A stretch of DNA of 64,000 nucleotides from Rhizobium rhizogenes NBRC 13257 (lineage in GTDB: Bacteria; Pseudomonadota; Alphaproteobacteria; Rhizobiales; Rhizobiaceae). Shown piece by piece: positions 8,622 through 17,837 of this stretch. Numbering within the stretch: position 1 is the stretch's first letter; every line of letters starts with the position of its first letter. The notes beneath the pieces are model-generated. The model saw only the letters and a list, made by a program, of their open reading frames with translations, was not told where the DNA came from and did not search any database. The stretch is taken from positions 372,001 through 436,000 of the forward strand of contig NZ_BAYX01000007.1 in the NCBI RefSeq assembly GCF_000696095.1, in the 5' to 3' direction. The position numbers were made by a program, and so were the translations under genes.

Positions 8622-10290
8622 TCGCGTTATGAAAAAGCTGCATTTCCCGAGGGCTTCGATTGGAGCTTATCTGATCGCCATAGCGATGGCGATTGCCTTG
8701 CCGATCCTTGCCTTCGTGGCACTCCTGCTGTTCCAGCTCGAAAATAACGAGCGCGACGTCTTGAAGCGCGACGCGGTTCAGGACGCGCAGGCGCTGGGAC
8801 GTACCATCGACCGGCAATTGCAGGATATGGCGACAACCCTGCGGCTGCTCTCCTCCTCGCCGGAGTTGGAACATAACGATATCACCACCTTCTTCTACCG
8901 GACGGAGACGGTGCTGCGTACTGATTCGCTGTTCGTCCTGCTCTTCGAAAAGGACGGCCAGATGCGACTGAATACGCGATGGCCGCTCAGCAGGCCGCTT
9001 GGCAAGACCGGCAATATGGCCGCCCTGCAATCGGCGCTCAATTCGGGACGCATCGAGGCGTCCGATGTCTTCGTTGGATCCAACATCCACCGCTGGGTCT
9101 ACAATGTCACCCTGCCGCTCGACCATTCGCCGGCCGGCGCCGCCCTGGCCATGACGCAAGACGCCAATGATCTCGCCAAGCTCGTGACGACGGATGCCCT
9201 TGCTCCTGGCTGGTCGGCCGCGGTCATCGACAGTTCCGGCCATATCGTCGCCGCCAGCGGGCCTGCCAATCTCTCTCCCGGCGATCCGTTCAACAAGGAC
9301 ATCCTGCCGAAACTGATCGCCTCAAGCGGTGTCTATCAGAACGAGGCGATCCTGCCGCACTCCTTGCTCGGCTATGCGCAAATCCCCGGCTGGTCCTGGA
9401 AAGCCGTCGTGTGGGGACCCGTCGCCTCTGCGCAGGCTTCGCTCATGAGCACCTGGCGCTTCCTGATCTACGGCGGCGTCACCCTGCTCCTGGGCGCGCT
9501 GATTGCCGTCTATGCCCTGGCCCGCCAAGTCCGCACCACCATACGCAGCATCGCCGACATGGCCGAACGCATGGGCCGCGGCGAGATCGTTTCGCCGGTC
9601 GAAACCAGCGTCATCGAGGCCAATCAGGTCGCCATCGCGCTGTCCAACGCCTCCTTCGATCGCAGCGAGACGGAGGACCGGCTGCATTTCGTCATGCACG
9701 AGCTCGTCCACCGCACCAAGAACCTTTTGGCGCTCGCCCAGGCGATGACCCGCCAGCTCGCCCGGCAGACCGACAGCGTCGATACCTTTCAACGCGCCGT
9801 CGCCGATCGGCTGGAGGGGCTTGCGCGTTCGATCGAAGTGCTGACCAGCGAACAATGGTCGGGCGTATCGCTGCGGCGGGTGATCGACATTCATCTCGCC
9901 ACCTTCCTGCAGGCGCCGCAGCAGCTCGACATTAGCGGTCAGGATTTTGTCCTGAAGCCAGAAGCCGTGCAGAATCTCGGACTGGTCCTGCATGAGCTGG
10001 CAACGAACTCGGTAAAGTACGGCGCGCTTTCCGCGCCCGAGGGCAAGATCGCTATCGAGTGGACGAATGTCGACGGCGATATCGGACCGATGATCCAGTT
10101 CACTTGGACGGAAAGCGGCGGCCCGCGCGTCAAGAAGCCAACCCTCACCGGCTTCGGCACCACCGTCACAAAGGCCCATGCGGCATCGGCCTTTGGTGGC
10201 AACGTCGAGATCGACTTCCGGCCAGAAGGCCTCGTCTGGGTGCTGAATGCCCTACGCAGCACCATGGAGCGTGAACGCGAGCGGACGTGA
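8602..10290 (+). CDS. HWE/HisKA_2-type sensor histidine kinase
   Basis: The 562-residue membrane kinase has a TM helix at about 20-44, an extracytoplasmic Cache-like sensor region (45-285), a second TM at about 286-306 and a HAMP-like linker. The HisKA_2/HWE dimerisation motif MHELVHRTKNLLALAQAM follows, with H370 as likely phosphoacceptor. The ATPase domain has the N-box LVLHELATNSVKYGALS (461-477) and GFGTT. Such kinases in alphaproteobacteria often feed the PhyR general stress response, but no response regulator or sigma factor lies nearby, so the partner is unknown. ATG 8629 (MKKLHFP) is a plausible alternative start. Confidence 0.9.
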   Translation: MVVRSVDRVMKKLHFPRASIGAYLIAIAMAIALPILAFVALLLFQLENNERDVLKRDAVQDAQALGRTIDRQLQDMATTLRLLSSSPELEHNDITTFFYRTETVLRTDSLFVLLFEKDGQMRLNTRWPLSRPLGKTGNMAALQSALNSGRIEASDVFVGSNIHRWVYNVTLPLDHSPAGAALAMTQDANDLAKLVTTDALAPGWSAAVIDSSGHIVAASGPANLSPGDPFNKDILPKLIASSGVYQNEAILPHSLLGYAQIPGWSWKAVVWGPVASAQASLMSTWRFLIYGGVTLLLGALIAVYALARQVRTTIRSIADMAERMGRGEIVSPVETSVIEANQVAIALSNASFDRSETEDRLHFVMHELVHRTKNLLALAQAMTRQLARQTDSVDTFQRAVADRLEGLARSIEVLTSEQWSGVSLRRVIDIHLATFLQAPQQLDISGQDFVLKPEAVQNLGLVLHELATNSVKYGALSAPEGKIAIEWTNVDGDIGPMIQFTWTESGGPRVKKPTLTGFGTTVTKAHAASAFGGNVEIDFRPEGLVWVLNALRSTMERERERT

Positions 10291-10394
10291 GGCGAGCGAC
10301 TACGACATGGACCTCCATATCGACAGTCTCCGGAAATAACCGTCAAAGCAAGCACACCTTTCCTCTCCCCTAGATTGGAGAAGGCAGGCGATTT

Positions 10395-11792
10395 CTACTC
10401 GTTCATCGCCTTGACGATCTCTTCCGTCACCTTCTTGGCGTCGCCGAGCAGCATCATCGTGCCGTCCTTGTAGAACAGCGTGTTGTCGATGCCGGCATAG
10501 CCGGAGCCGAGCGAGCGCTTGACGAAGAGGCAGGTCTTGGCCTTGTCGACATCGAGGATCGGCATACCATAGATCGGCGAGGTCTTGTCGTCGCGCGCAG
10601 CCGGATTGGTGACGTCGTTGGCGCCGATGACATAGGCGACGTCGGCCTGGGCGAGTTCCGAATTGATGTCCTCGAGCTCGAACACCTCGTCATAGGGAAC
10701 ATTGGCCTCGGCAAGCAGCACGTTCATATGGCCGGGCATGCGGCCGGCGACCGGATGGATGGCATATTTCACGTCGACACCATGCGCCTTCAGGCGATCC
10801 GCCATCTCGCGTAACGCGTGCTGGGCCTGCGCCACCGCCATGCCGTAACCCGGCACGATGATGACCTTCGAGGCATTCGCCATCAGATAGGCGGCATCCT
10901 CTGCCGAGCCGAGCTTGACTGTCTTGTCGCTATTGTCAGTGCCTCCAGCAGACGCCTCACCGCCAAAACCGCCGAGAATGACAGAGACGAAGGAGCGGTT
11001 CATGCCCTTGCACATGATATAGGACAGGATCGCGCCCGAGGAGCCGACCAACGCGCCGGTGATGATCAGCGCCAGATTGCCGAGCGTAAAGCCGATGCCG
11101 GCAGCCGCCCAGCCGGAATAGGAGTTCAGCATCGACACGACGACTGGCATGTCGGCGCCGCCGATCGGCACGATCAGCAGCACGCCAAGCGCCAGCGCGA
11201 GGACGACGATCGCCCAGAAATCGAAATGGCTCTCACTGATCGCCAGGCCCACCATGAAGAACAGGATCAGTGCCAGCAGGGCCGCATTGATAAGATGACG
11301 ATAGGGCAGCAGGATCGGCTTGCCGGACATGCGGCCATCGAGCTTCAGGAAGGCGATGATCGAACCGGTGAAGGTCAGCGCGCCGATTGCGACGCCGATC
11401 GCCATTTCGATGCGTGCCTCGGTATGGATCGAACCGATATTGCCGATGCCGAAGGAAGACGGCGTATAAAGCGCAGAAGCCGCAACCAGTACGGCCGCAA
11501 GACCGACCAGCGAATGGAAGCCGGCCACGAGCTGCGGCATCGAGGTCATCGGGATGACACGGGCGATATAGGCCCCCGCCCCGCCGCCGATGGCAAGACC
11601 CAGAACGATCAGCACCAAGCCACCGAAGGACGGCGTCGCCAGCACCAGCGTCGTGGCAATGGCGATGCCCATGCCGACCATGCCGTAGAGATTGCCGCGG
11701 CGGCTGGTGGCCGGATGCGACAGGCCGCGCAGCGCCAGAATGAACAGCACGCCAGAAACGAGATAGAGGAAGGCCGCGATATTGCTCAGCAT
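10395..11792 (-). CDS. pntB: NAD(P) transhydrogenase beta subunit
   Basis: The 465-residue protein is the membrane/NADP(H)-binding subunit of proton-translocating transhydrogenase, which makes NADPH from NADH using proton motive force. The N-terminal half contains about eight or nine TM helices. The C-terminal dIII NADP domain shows VIIVPGYGMAVAQAQHAL and HPVAGRMPGHMNVLLAEA. The start is set at 11792 (MLSNIAAFLYLVSG), the family N-terminus, behind a GAGAG ribosome binding site; a longer in-frame extension is basic, low-quality sequence overlapping pntAB. It is the last gene of pntAA-pntAB-pntB, 7 bp after pntAB. Confidence 0.96.
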   Translation of the reverse strand: MLSNIAAFLYLVSGVLFILALRGLSHPATSRRGNLYGMVGMGIAIATTLVLATPSFGGLVLIVLGLAIGGGAGAYIARVIPMTSMPQLVAGFHSLVGLAAVLVAASALYTPSSFGIGNIGSIHTEARIEMAIGVAIGALTFTGSIIAFLKLDGRMSGKPILLPYRHLINAALLALILFFMVGLAISESHFDFWAIVVLALALGVLLIVPIGGADMPVVVSMLNSYSGWAAAGIGFTLGNLALIITGALVGSSGAILSYIMCKGMNRSFVSVILGGFGGEASAGGTDNSDKTVKLGSAEDAAYLMANASKVIIVPGYGMAVAQAQHALREMADRLKAHGVDVKYAIHPVAGRMPGHMNVLLAEANVPYDEVFELEDINSELAQADVAYVIGANDVTNPAARDDKTSPIYGMPILDVDKAKTCLFVKRSLGSGYAGIDNTLFYKDGTMMLLGDAKKVTEEIVKAMNE

Positions 11793-11799
11793 GCCGCTC

Positions 11800-12198
11800 T
11801 CACTTGTCTTTCTTCTTGTACATCGCCAGCATGCGCTGGGTGACAAGAAAGCCGCCGACGATATTGACTGAAACCAGCACCAGCGCCACGAAGCCGAAGC
11901 CCGTAGCAAGCCCGCTCGCGGAAATGCCGACCGCCAGAAGGGCGCCGACGACGATGACCGAGGAGATGGCGTTCGTCACCGCCATCAGCGGCGTATGCAG
12001 AGCCGGCGTCACCGACCAGACCACATAATAGCCGACGAAGATCGCAAGCACGAAGATCGCAAGCTGGAAGACGAAGGGATCGATCGCGCCGCCGGATACG
12101 GCGCTGACGGCCTCCGGGGCCTGCGCAGCGGCAGTCCTGACCGCAGTAACGGCGTCATTCAGCTGTTGGAGCGCCTGATCCATTGCTTGGCTGGCCAT
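11800..12198 (-). CDS. pntAB: NAD(P) transhydrogenase alpha-2 subunit (membrane part of PntA)
   Basis: The 132-residue protein carries the four TM helices that in enterobacteria are fused to the C-terminus of PntA; a separate subunit is typical of alphaproteobacteria. An N-terminal Ala/Gln-rich cytoplasmic stretch (1-38) precedes FQLAIFVLAIFVGYYVVWSV and TPLMAVTNAISSVIVVGALL. It begins directly at the pntAA stop (TAA-ATG without gap), so translational coupling is likely. Confidence 0.95.
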   Translation of the reverse strand: MASQAMDQALQQLNDAVTAVRTAAAQAPEAVSAVSGGAIDPFVFQLAIFVLAIFVGYYVVWSVTPALHTPLMAVTNAISSVIVVGALLAVGISASGLATGFGFVALVLVSVNIVGGFLVTQRMLAMYKKKDK

Positions 12199-13362
12199 TT
12201 AGACATCTCCCTTGTTGACGGTCGGCTGATCCGGGTCGACGAAGTTTGGGTGCACGACTTCGCCGCCATCGGTCAGCATCGTCGCCTTGATCAACTCGTC
12301 GGCGCGGTTGAGTCCGAGACTCTTCGTATCCTTGTCGACCATCGTCTCCAGGAAGGTGACGAGGTTCTTGGCGTAGAGAGCGGACGCGCTCGCCGCAACG
12401 CGACCGGCCATATTGGGATAGCCGACCACCTTGACGCCTTCGACATCGGCGACAGTCCCGAACTCGGCGCCTTCGATATTGCCGCCGCGCTCGACGGCAA
12501 GGTCGACGGCGACCGCACCGGGCCGCATCGCCTTCAGCATCTCGCGGCTGACGAGCCGTGGCGCCGGGCGGCCGGGGATGAGGGCCGTCGTGATGACGAT
12601 ATCCTGCTTGGAAATATGTTCGGCAACGAGGGCCGCCTGTTTGGCCTGATAGGCCTGTGACATTTCCTTGGCGTAGCCGCCGGCGGTCTCCGCCGCCTTG
12701 AACTCCTCGTCCTCGACGGCGATGAATTTCGCGCCGAGCGAGGCGACCTGTTCCTTGGCCGCCGGACGAACGTCCGTCGCCGACACCTGCGCGCCGAGCC
12801 GTCGTGCCGTCGCGATCGCCTGCAGGCCGGCAACGCCCGCACCCATGACGAAGACCTTCGCCGCCGGCACCGTGCCCGCCGCCGTCATCATCATCGGCAG
12901 CGCGCGGTCATAGACCGCAGCCGCCTCGATCACCGCCTGATAGCCGGCAAGGTTCGCCTGTGACGACAGAACGTCCATCGACTGCGCGCGGGTAATGCGC
13001 GGCATCAGCTCCATGGCAAAGCTCGTCAGCCCTGCCTTCGCCATCTCGACCAGCGCGGCTTCGTTGCCATAAGGATCCATGATGGCGATGACGATCGCGC
13101 CGCGCTTGTAGCCGCTGATCTCCTTGGGTGTCGGCCGCCTGACCTTGAGGATGACGTCGGCCCGCTTGGCATCCTTGGCCGCCCCGATGCGCGCGCCGAT
13201 AGCCTCGTATTCGCTATCCGGAATGCGCGACAAGGCGCCGGCGCCCGCTTCCACCACGACATCGAAGCCGAGGCTTTTCATCTTCTTCACCGTTTCGATG
13301 GATGCCGCAACACGCGTCTCATCCCCTACGGTCTCCTTGGCGACAAAAACCAGATTGCCCAA
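12199..13362 (-). CDS. pntAA: NAD(P) transhydrogenase alpha-1 subunit
   Basis: The ~387-residue soluble dI subunit binds NAD(H). Visible signatures are KVRRPTPKEISGYKRGAI, the Rossmann motif VMGAGVAGLQAIATARRLGA and TTALIPGRPAPRLVS. The longest frame starts at GTG 13371, but the ribosome binding site GAGG (13371-13374) overlaps that codon. The TTG at 13362, 8 nt downstream of GAGG, gives the family N-terminus (L/M)GNLVFVAKET and is preferred. It is the first pnt gene and lies 109 bp downstream of a small oxidase-subunit gene in the same orientation. Confidence 0.93.
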   Translation of the reverse strand: MGNLVFVAKETVGDETRVAASIETVKKMKSLGFDVVVEAGAGALSRIPDSEYEAIGARIGAAKDAKRADVILKVRRPTPKEISGYKRGAIVIAIMDPYGNEAALVEMAKAGLTSFAMELMPRITRAQSMDVLSSQANLAGYQAVIEAAAVYDRALPMMMTAAGTVPAAKVFVMGAGVAGLQAIATARRLGAQVSATDVRPAAKEQVASLGAKFIAVEDEEFKAAETAGGYAKEMSQAYQAKQAALVAEHISKQDIVITTALIPGRPAPRLVSREMLKAMRPGAVAVDLAVERGGNIEGAEFGTVADVEGVKVVGYPNMAGRVAASASALYAKNLVTFLETMVDKDTKSLGLNRADELIKATMLTDGGEVVHPNFVDPDQPTVNKGDV

Positions 13363-13471
13363 CGACACCACCTCGCATCAAACGACAGCCCTGCTGGAGA
13401 CAGCAGCACAACAGCCTGCGAAATCAGGCCAAGATCTCAGGGAAAGCGCGGGCCGAATGGCCCAGCGTCGT

Positions 13472-13696
13472 TCAGCGCGCGAGAAAGGCGCCTACGATCG
13501 AAAGAACGACGAAAATGAGAAACCCGCCGAACAGGCCAGCGTGACCGAAGAAACCCGCTGTCATCGCGATCAACAGCGCGGCGATGATCGCCGATCCAAC
13601 CCTGGCGACCAAAAGGAACCCGTTATAGGTTTTCTCGTGCTCCTTGTAATCCATCGGAGCACCGGTTTCGATCGGTCCGGTATGATGTTCGGCCAT
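13472..13696 (-). CDS. aa3-type cytochrome c oxidase subunit IV-like protein
   Basis: The 74-residue protein has a hydrophilic N-terminus (MAEHHTGPIETGAPMDYKEH) followed by EKTYNGFLLVARVG and two hydrophobic segments. This matches the small bacterial aa3-oxidase subunit IV family. The ATG at 13696 follows a strong GAGGGGAGA ribosome binding site, whereas a 32-codon upstream extension has none. It sits upstream of pntAA in the same direction with no other oxidase genes nearby, so it is either an orphan oxidase subunit or a small accessory membrane protein co-expressed with transhydrogenase. Confidence 0.82.
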   Translation of the reverse strand: MAEHHTGPIETGAPMDYKEHEKTYNGFLLVARVGSAIIAALLIAMTAGFFGHAGLFGGFLIFVVLSIVGAFLAR

Positions 13697-13901
13697 GCAA
13701 AAGTCTCCCCTCAATCCGCTCCCCGACAAAGCTTGCAACAGCTGCCGGCTGGAGTTCGCCCTCGAAAGCTGCGGTATCTCTTGATAGGGCACCGCAGCCA
13801 GATTTCCTCTACCGAGGCGTTACACAAAGCGAGAAAAAATGCAATGCACGAGAACGTCGCAGAGGAGCGATTGGAAACCGATCGCAGTACTCCCGGCAGC
13901 C

Positions 13902-16205
13902 TTAGGCCAGGATATCCTGGCGCAGGGCCGGCCGATTGCGGTCGAGACCGTCTATCATCTCGCCGACCCGCGCCAGCGACACCGGCATGGAAAACACATA
14001 GCCCTGGATCACGTCGGCCAGGCCGCGCTCGTTGATGAGTGCCAATTGTTCCGGCGTCTCGACGCCTTCGACGACGATTTTCAGACCCAGAGCCCGGGAG
14101 AGATCGGCGATGCCGCACAGGAGCTTGAAACGGCGGCTGTCGCCGGTGATCTCGTGCACGAAGGAGCGATCGATCTTGACGATATCCACCGGCAGTGAAT
14201 CGAGATAGCTGAGACTGGAAAAACCGGTCCCGAAATCATCGATGGCAATGGTGATACCCTTGGCCCTGAGATCGGCGAGAATGGAGCGAACGGTGGCAAT
14301 CTCGTCCATCAGGCAGCTTTCGGTCACCTCCAGATGCAGGCGTGACGGCTCCAACCCCGATGCCTCCAGCGCTTCCGTCACGACAGCGACAATGTCATTG
14401 CCGCGCAGATCCTGCGCCGAGAGATTGACCGAGACTGAGAGAGATCGAGGCCAGCCGGCACAATCCCGGCAGGCCCGGTTGAGCATGAAGCGGGTGATGC
14501 CGGAAACGATCCCCATCTCCTCGGCAATCTGTACGAAGACATTGGGCGGGATCGACCCTTTTTCCGGATGAACCCAACGCGCCAGCGCTTCGCAGCAATC
14601 GATGTGGCCGCCGTCCGGCGTGAACATCGGCTGATAGACCGCATGCAGCTTGCCGGCCTCGATCGCCTCACGCAGATCGGTCTTCAGCTTTTGCCGCTCG
14701 ATGTAGCGAGCATCCATTTCCTCTTCGAAAGCGGAGCAGCCGCCCTTCGTCCGCAACTTGGTGTCGAACAGCGCCAGATCGGCCTTGATCTGCCATTCTT
14801 CCGGACGGAACTCGCTGCTCGACATGGTCACGTAGCCGCCGCTGAAGGAGATACGAAGGCTATGATCATCCACCTCGTAGGTGCCTGCCATCGCGGCATG
14901 CAGCGCGGATATGCGCCCATCCAGATCCTCGACGCCGTCATCGTTCGGGAAGAACAGCACGAACTGGTCCCCGACCAGGCGCGCGCAAAGCGCCCTATCG
15001 CCCGCCGTCTCCCTCAGCCGCGCGGCGATAGCGACCAGCAGCCGGTCGCCGGTCACATGCCCCTTGAAATCATTGACGTGCTTGAAATCGTCGACATCGA
15101 GAACCAGAAAGCCGATCCGGCCGTCGCCAACATGCGCGGCCAGCTTCTCCTTCGTCAATTCGGCGAAGTATTCGCGGTTCGGCAGGCCGGTCAGCGGATC
15201 GAAGCGCACCATATGCAGGATCTTGCGCTCGGCCCGGATACGCGCCGTGACGTCCTCGAAGATCAGGATGACGATGCCATCGGCGCGACGGCTCGCCGAA
15301 AACTCGAGAAACAGGTCTTCGCCGAGCTCAATCAGCGTGCGCGACAGCGAGCCGTCGACAAGCTGCTCGATCTGTTGCTGGATCAACCCCGGAAGAGAAC
15401 CGTCGATGGAGGCATGGCGTACACCATAACGCAACACGACGTCGAAATCGCAATCCCTGAGCTGCTCGGGATTCGTCAGATTCAGAAGTTCGCAAGCCTT
15501 TCGATTGACCACCAGGATGCGGTTGTCGGCATCCAGCATGAACAGGCCATGCGTCATATTGTTGAGTGCCGTGTCGAACCGATCAGCGATCAGCGATATC
15601 TCGCGCGACACTATGACGTTCTTGTAGAGAAACTCACGCAGGTTGCTCGCCATCGAACGCGTCGTCAGTCCGAAAGGCACCAGCATGATGGAAACGATTG
15701 CCATATAAGGCTGCCCCGACATCAGGCAGGCGACGATGATCGGCAGGCAGCACGCCATGGTCTGCAGGTCGATCGCCTTCTGAGAACCATAGTTGCGGCC
15801 AAGGATCGATACCATCGATCCCATGGTCACCGCGATGCAGATGAATTCCGCCAGCGGATTCTGGACGATCAGGATAGCATAACCGCTGGCAACACCGAGG
15901 ATCAGCGTCGCCGCCGTCGCGCCGAGCACATAGCGCGTTTCCCAGCGCGCGATATCGGCGCGCGAAAGGACGCTCTTCTCGAGCGCGTCAAATTGCCGGA
16001 ACGAATGGATGCGGAAAGCGAAGACGATGGCTAAGACAAGGCAAAAACCAAGATAGATGCCAGCGCCCGTACTCAGGAAGACAATGCCATAGGCGAGGAT
16101 ATGAACAAATACCCCCGTAAGCAATGTGCCACGGTTTCCGAAAAGCGAACTGACGAACGACAAATAAACATCCGTCGGCACGATGTTCGGGTTTTGAGGC
16201 TTCAT
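13902..16205 (-). CDS. Membrane PAS-GGDEF-EAL protein, degenerate GGDEF, probable c-di-GMP phosphodiesterase
   Basis: The 767-residue protein has an N-terminal membrane region (about 27-185, four to six helices), a PAS domain (about 205-325), a GGDEF domain (333-495) and an EAL domain (505-755). The GGDEF signature is replaced by VGDQF (411-415), so cyclase activity is probably lost, although DPLTGLPNREYF and LDVDDFKHVND are kept. The EAL domain retains EALARW (539-544), VNLSAQDL, LEVTESCLMD, IDDFGTGFSSLSYL, KIDRSF and VEGVET, so phosphodiesterase activity is likely. The gene is single. The upstream 229 bp is AT-rich. Confidence 0.92.
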   Translation of the reverse strand: MKPQNPNIVPTDVYLSFVSSLFGNRGTLLTGVFVHILAYGIVFLSTGAGIYLGFCLVLAIVFAFRIHSFRQFDALEKSVLSRADIARWETRYVLGATAATLILGVASGYAILIVQNPLAEFICIAVTMGSMVSILGRNYGSQKAIDLQTMACCLPIIVACLMSGQPYMAIVSIMLVPFGLTTRSMASNLREFLYKNVIVSREISLIADRFDTALNNMTHGLFMLDADNRILVVNRKACELLNLTNPEQLRDCDFDVVLRYGVRHASIDGSLPGLIQQQIEQLVDGSLSRTLIELGEDLFLEFSASRRADGIVILIFEDVTARIRAERKILHMVRFDPLTGLPNREYFAELTKEKLAAHVGDGRIGFLVLDVDDFKHVNDFKGHVTGDRLLVAIAARLRETAGDRALCARLVGDQFVLFFPNDDGVEDLDGRISALHAAMAGTYEVDDHSLRISFSGGYVTMSSSEFRPEEWQIKADLALFDTKLRTKGGCSAFEEEMDARYIERQKLKTDLREAIEAGKLHAVYQPMFTPDGGHIDCCEALARWVHPEKGSIPPNVFVQIAEEMGIVSGITRFMLNRACRDCAGWPRSLSVSVNLSAQDLRGNDIVAVVTEALEASGLEPSRLHLEVTESCLMDEIATVRSILADLRAKGITIAIDDFGTGFSSLSYLDSLPVDIVKIDRSFVHEITGDSRRFKLLCGIADLSRALGLKIVVEGVETPEQLALINERGLADVIQGYVFSMPVSLARVGEMIDGLDRNRPALRQDILA

Positions 16206-16237
16206 TCAGAGCTCCCCTGATGCGGCGCGAACTCTAG

Positions 16238-16251
16238 TTGAAACGTTTTAA
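16238..16251. promoter_or_regulatory. LacI-like imperfect palindrome upstream of the GGDEF-EAL gene
   Basis: The 14-bp sequence TTGAAACGTTTTAA is symmetric around a central CG except for one base pair. It lies about 33 bp before the GGDEF-EAL start, in AT-rich sequence (16206-16434) that holds no gene I can see. It may be a regulator site or chance in AT-rich DNA. Confidence 0.25.
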
Positions 16252-16434
16252 AATTTGATTGCCCAGATCGCGCATATTTGGATGGATTTTCCAATCACAC
16301 GATAATTGATATCGATTTTTAGTGATATTTTGCACCACATTCGAGCAATAAATGAAACCATGCTCTACTTGGATTATAGTTTCTTCGTCATGAGGCGCTA
16401 AAATAGAAAACAGCGATCAGCAAAGCATCTTCGG

Positions 16435-17541
16435 TCAAATCTTGCCCGCCCGCTGCTGAATCATCATGAAAGTATCGAAAGTGTATTCGGAAAGCTGCAT
16501 CCAGAGATAGGCATCTTTCTTGTAAGCAACCTGATCCTCATAGATCCGCTTGAAATAATCATTCGATTTCGAAAGGTCAGCATAAATGCCGGTGGCCGCC
16601 TGGAAGCAGGCTTCGAGAATTTCCTGGCTGAAGGGGCGCAGTGTCACGCCCTGCTGGACGATATCCTTCAGTGCCTGTGGATTTTTAACGTCATATTTGG
16701 CCAGCATGTTGGTGTTGGCAAAGGCACAGGCATCCGCGAGGATCGCCTGATAGTTTTTCGGCAGCCCGTTCCATTTTTCCAGATTGAAGAAGGCATGCAC
16801 GACGGCACCGCCTTCCCACCAGCCGGGATAGTAGTAATATTTGGCGATCTTCTGAAAGCCGAGTTTCAGGTCGTCATAGGGACCGACCCACTCCGCGGCA
16901 TCGAGCGTGCCCTTGTCGAGCGCGTCGTAGATGTCGCTGACGGGGACGTCCTGTTGCGGCACGACGCCGATCTTCTCGATCACCTTGCCGGCCAGGCCGG
17001 CGATACGCATCTTCAGGCCCTTGAGGTCATCCAGCGTATTGATTTCCTTACGGAACCAGCCGCCCATCTGCACGCCGGTATTACCGGCGGGCAGGCCAAG
17101 AATGCCCTGCGTGGCATAGAATTCGTTCATCAGCTTGTTGCCGTCGCCCTGGTAGAACCAGGCATTGGTGAGCCGGGCATTGAGGCCGAAGGGCAGCGCC
17201 GTGCCGATGGCGTAGGTCGGGTCCTTGTTCCAGAAATAATAGGAGCAGGTATGCGCCGCCTCGACGGTGCCGGCGCTCACGGCATCGGCCACCTGCGGGC
17301 CGGGAACGATCGCTCCGGCCTCATAGGTCTGAATGACGAAATTGCCGTTGGTCGCGTCCGAAACATGCTGCGCGATATCCTCCGCGCCGCCATAGATCGT
17401 ATCCAGGCTCTTCGGAAACGACGACGTCATCCGCCAGGTGATCTTGGGATATTCCTGGGCGATGGCAGGACTGGCAAGCGCTGAGGCGGCGGCACCCGCA
17501 CCGACTGCTCCGGCCCGTTTGATGAACGAACGGCGATCCAT
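16435..17541 (-). CDS. TRAP transporter substrate-binding protein (DctP family), orphan
   Basis: The 368-residue protein has a twin-arginine signal (RRSFIKRAGAVGAGAAASAL, cleavage after ASPAIA about residue 28), indicating Tat export of a folded periplasmic protein. The mature part matches the DctP family of the mannitol/chloroaromatic-compound (TakP-like) type, with ITWRMTSSFPKSLDTIYGGA, LKGLKMRIAGLAGKVIEKIG and DAAEWVGPYDDLKLGF. These receptors bind organic acids, often 2-oxoacids, through a conserved Arg (MRIAG). No DctQ or DctM membrane genes lie nearby, so its permease must be elsewhere. Confidence 0.92.
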   Translation of the reverse strand: MDRRSFIKRAGAVGAGAAASALASPAIAQEYPKITWRMTSSFPKSLDTIYGGAEDIAQHVSDATNGNFVIQTYEAGAIVPGPQVADAVSAGTVEAAHTCSYYFWNKDPTYAIGTALPFGLNARLTNAWFYQGDGNKLMNEFYATQGILGLPAGNTGVQMGGWFRKEINTLDDLKGLKMRIAGLAGKVIEKIGVVPQQDVPVSDIYDALDKGTLDAAEWVGPYDDLKLGFQKIAKYYYYPGWWEGGAVVHAFFNLEKWNGLPKNYQAILADACAFANTNMLAKYDVKNPQALKDIVQQGVTLRPFSQEILEACFQAATGIYADLSKSNDYFKRIYEDQVAYKKDAYLWMQLSEYTFDTFMMIQQRAGKI

Positions 17542-17837
17542 TATAACCTCTCACACGGATGGCATTGCGGGAGATACATTCTCCCGATCATGGCGCAAGC
17601 GTTGGAGCTTAACCATGCCGCGTATTGTCTTTCAAGTTTGCTTTTGCACTGCATTATGGCGATTCCTGTACATCGTCACGACAAAGGGAAACAAAGCCCA
17701 GCCGCGACCGTCCCGCGTTGCCGAATGCCTGCTCTTCGCGTAGATTTCTCGGCAAGTTGGCCCATCGCGGCATCGACACCATATTCATTCGGGGTCTCGA
17801 CCAGGCCCGGCAGTTTTGCATGTTTCCGGAGCCTCGC

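Noticed and set aside
12199..13371. GTG 13371 as the pntAA start
   Set aside because: The ribosome binding site GAGG overlaps this codon; TTG 13362 has correct spacing and gives the family N-terminus.
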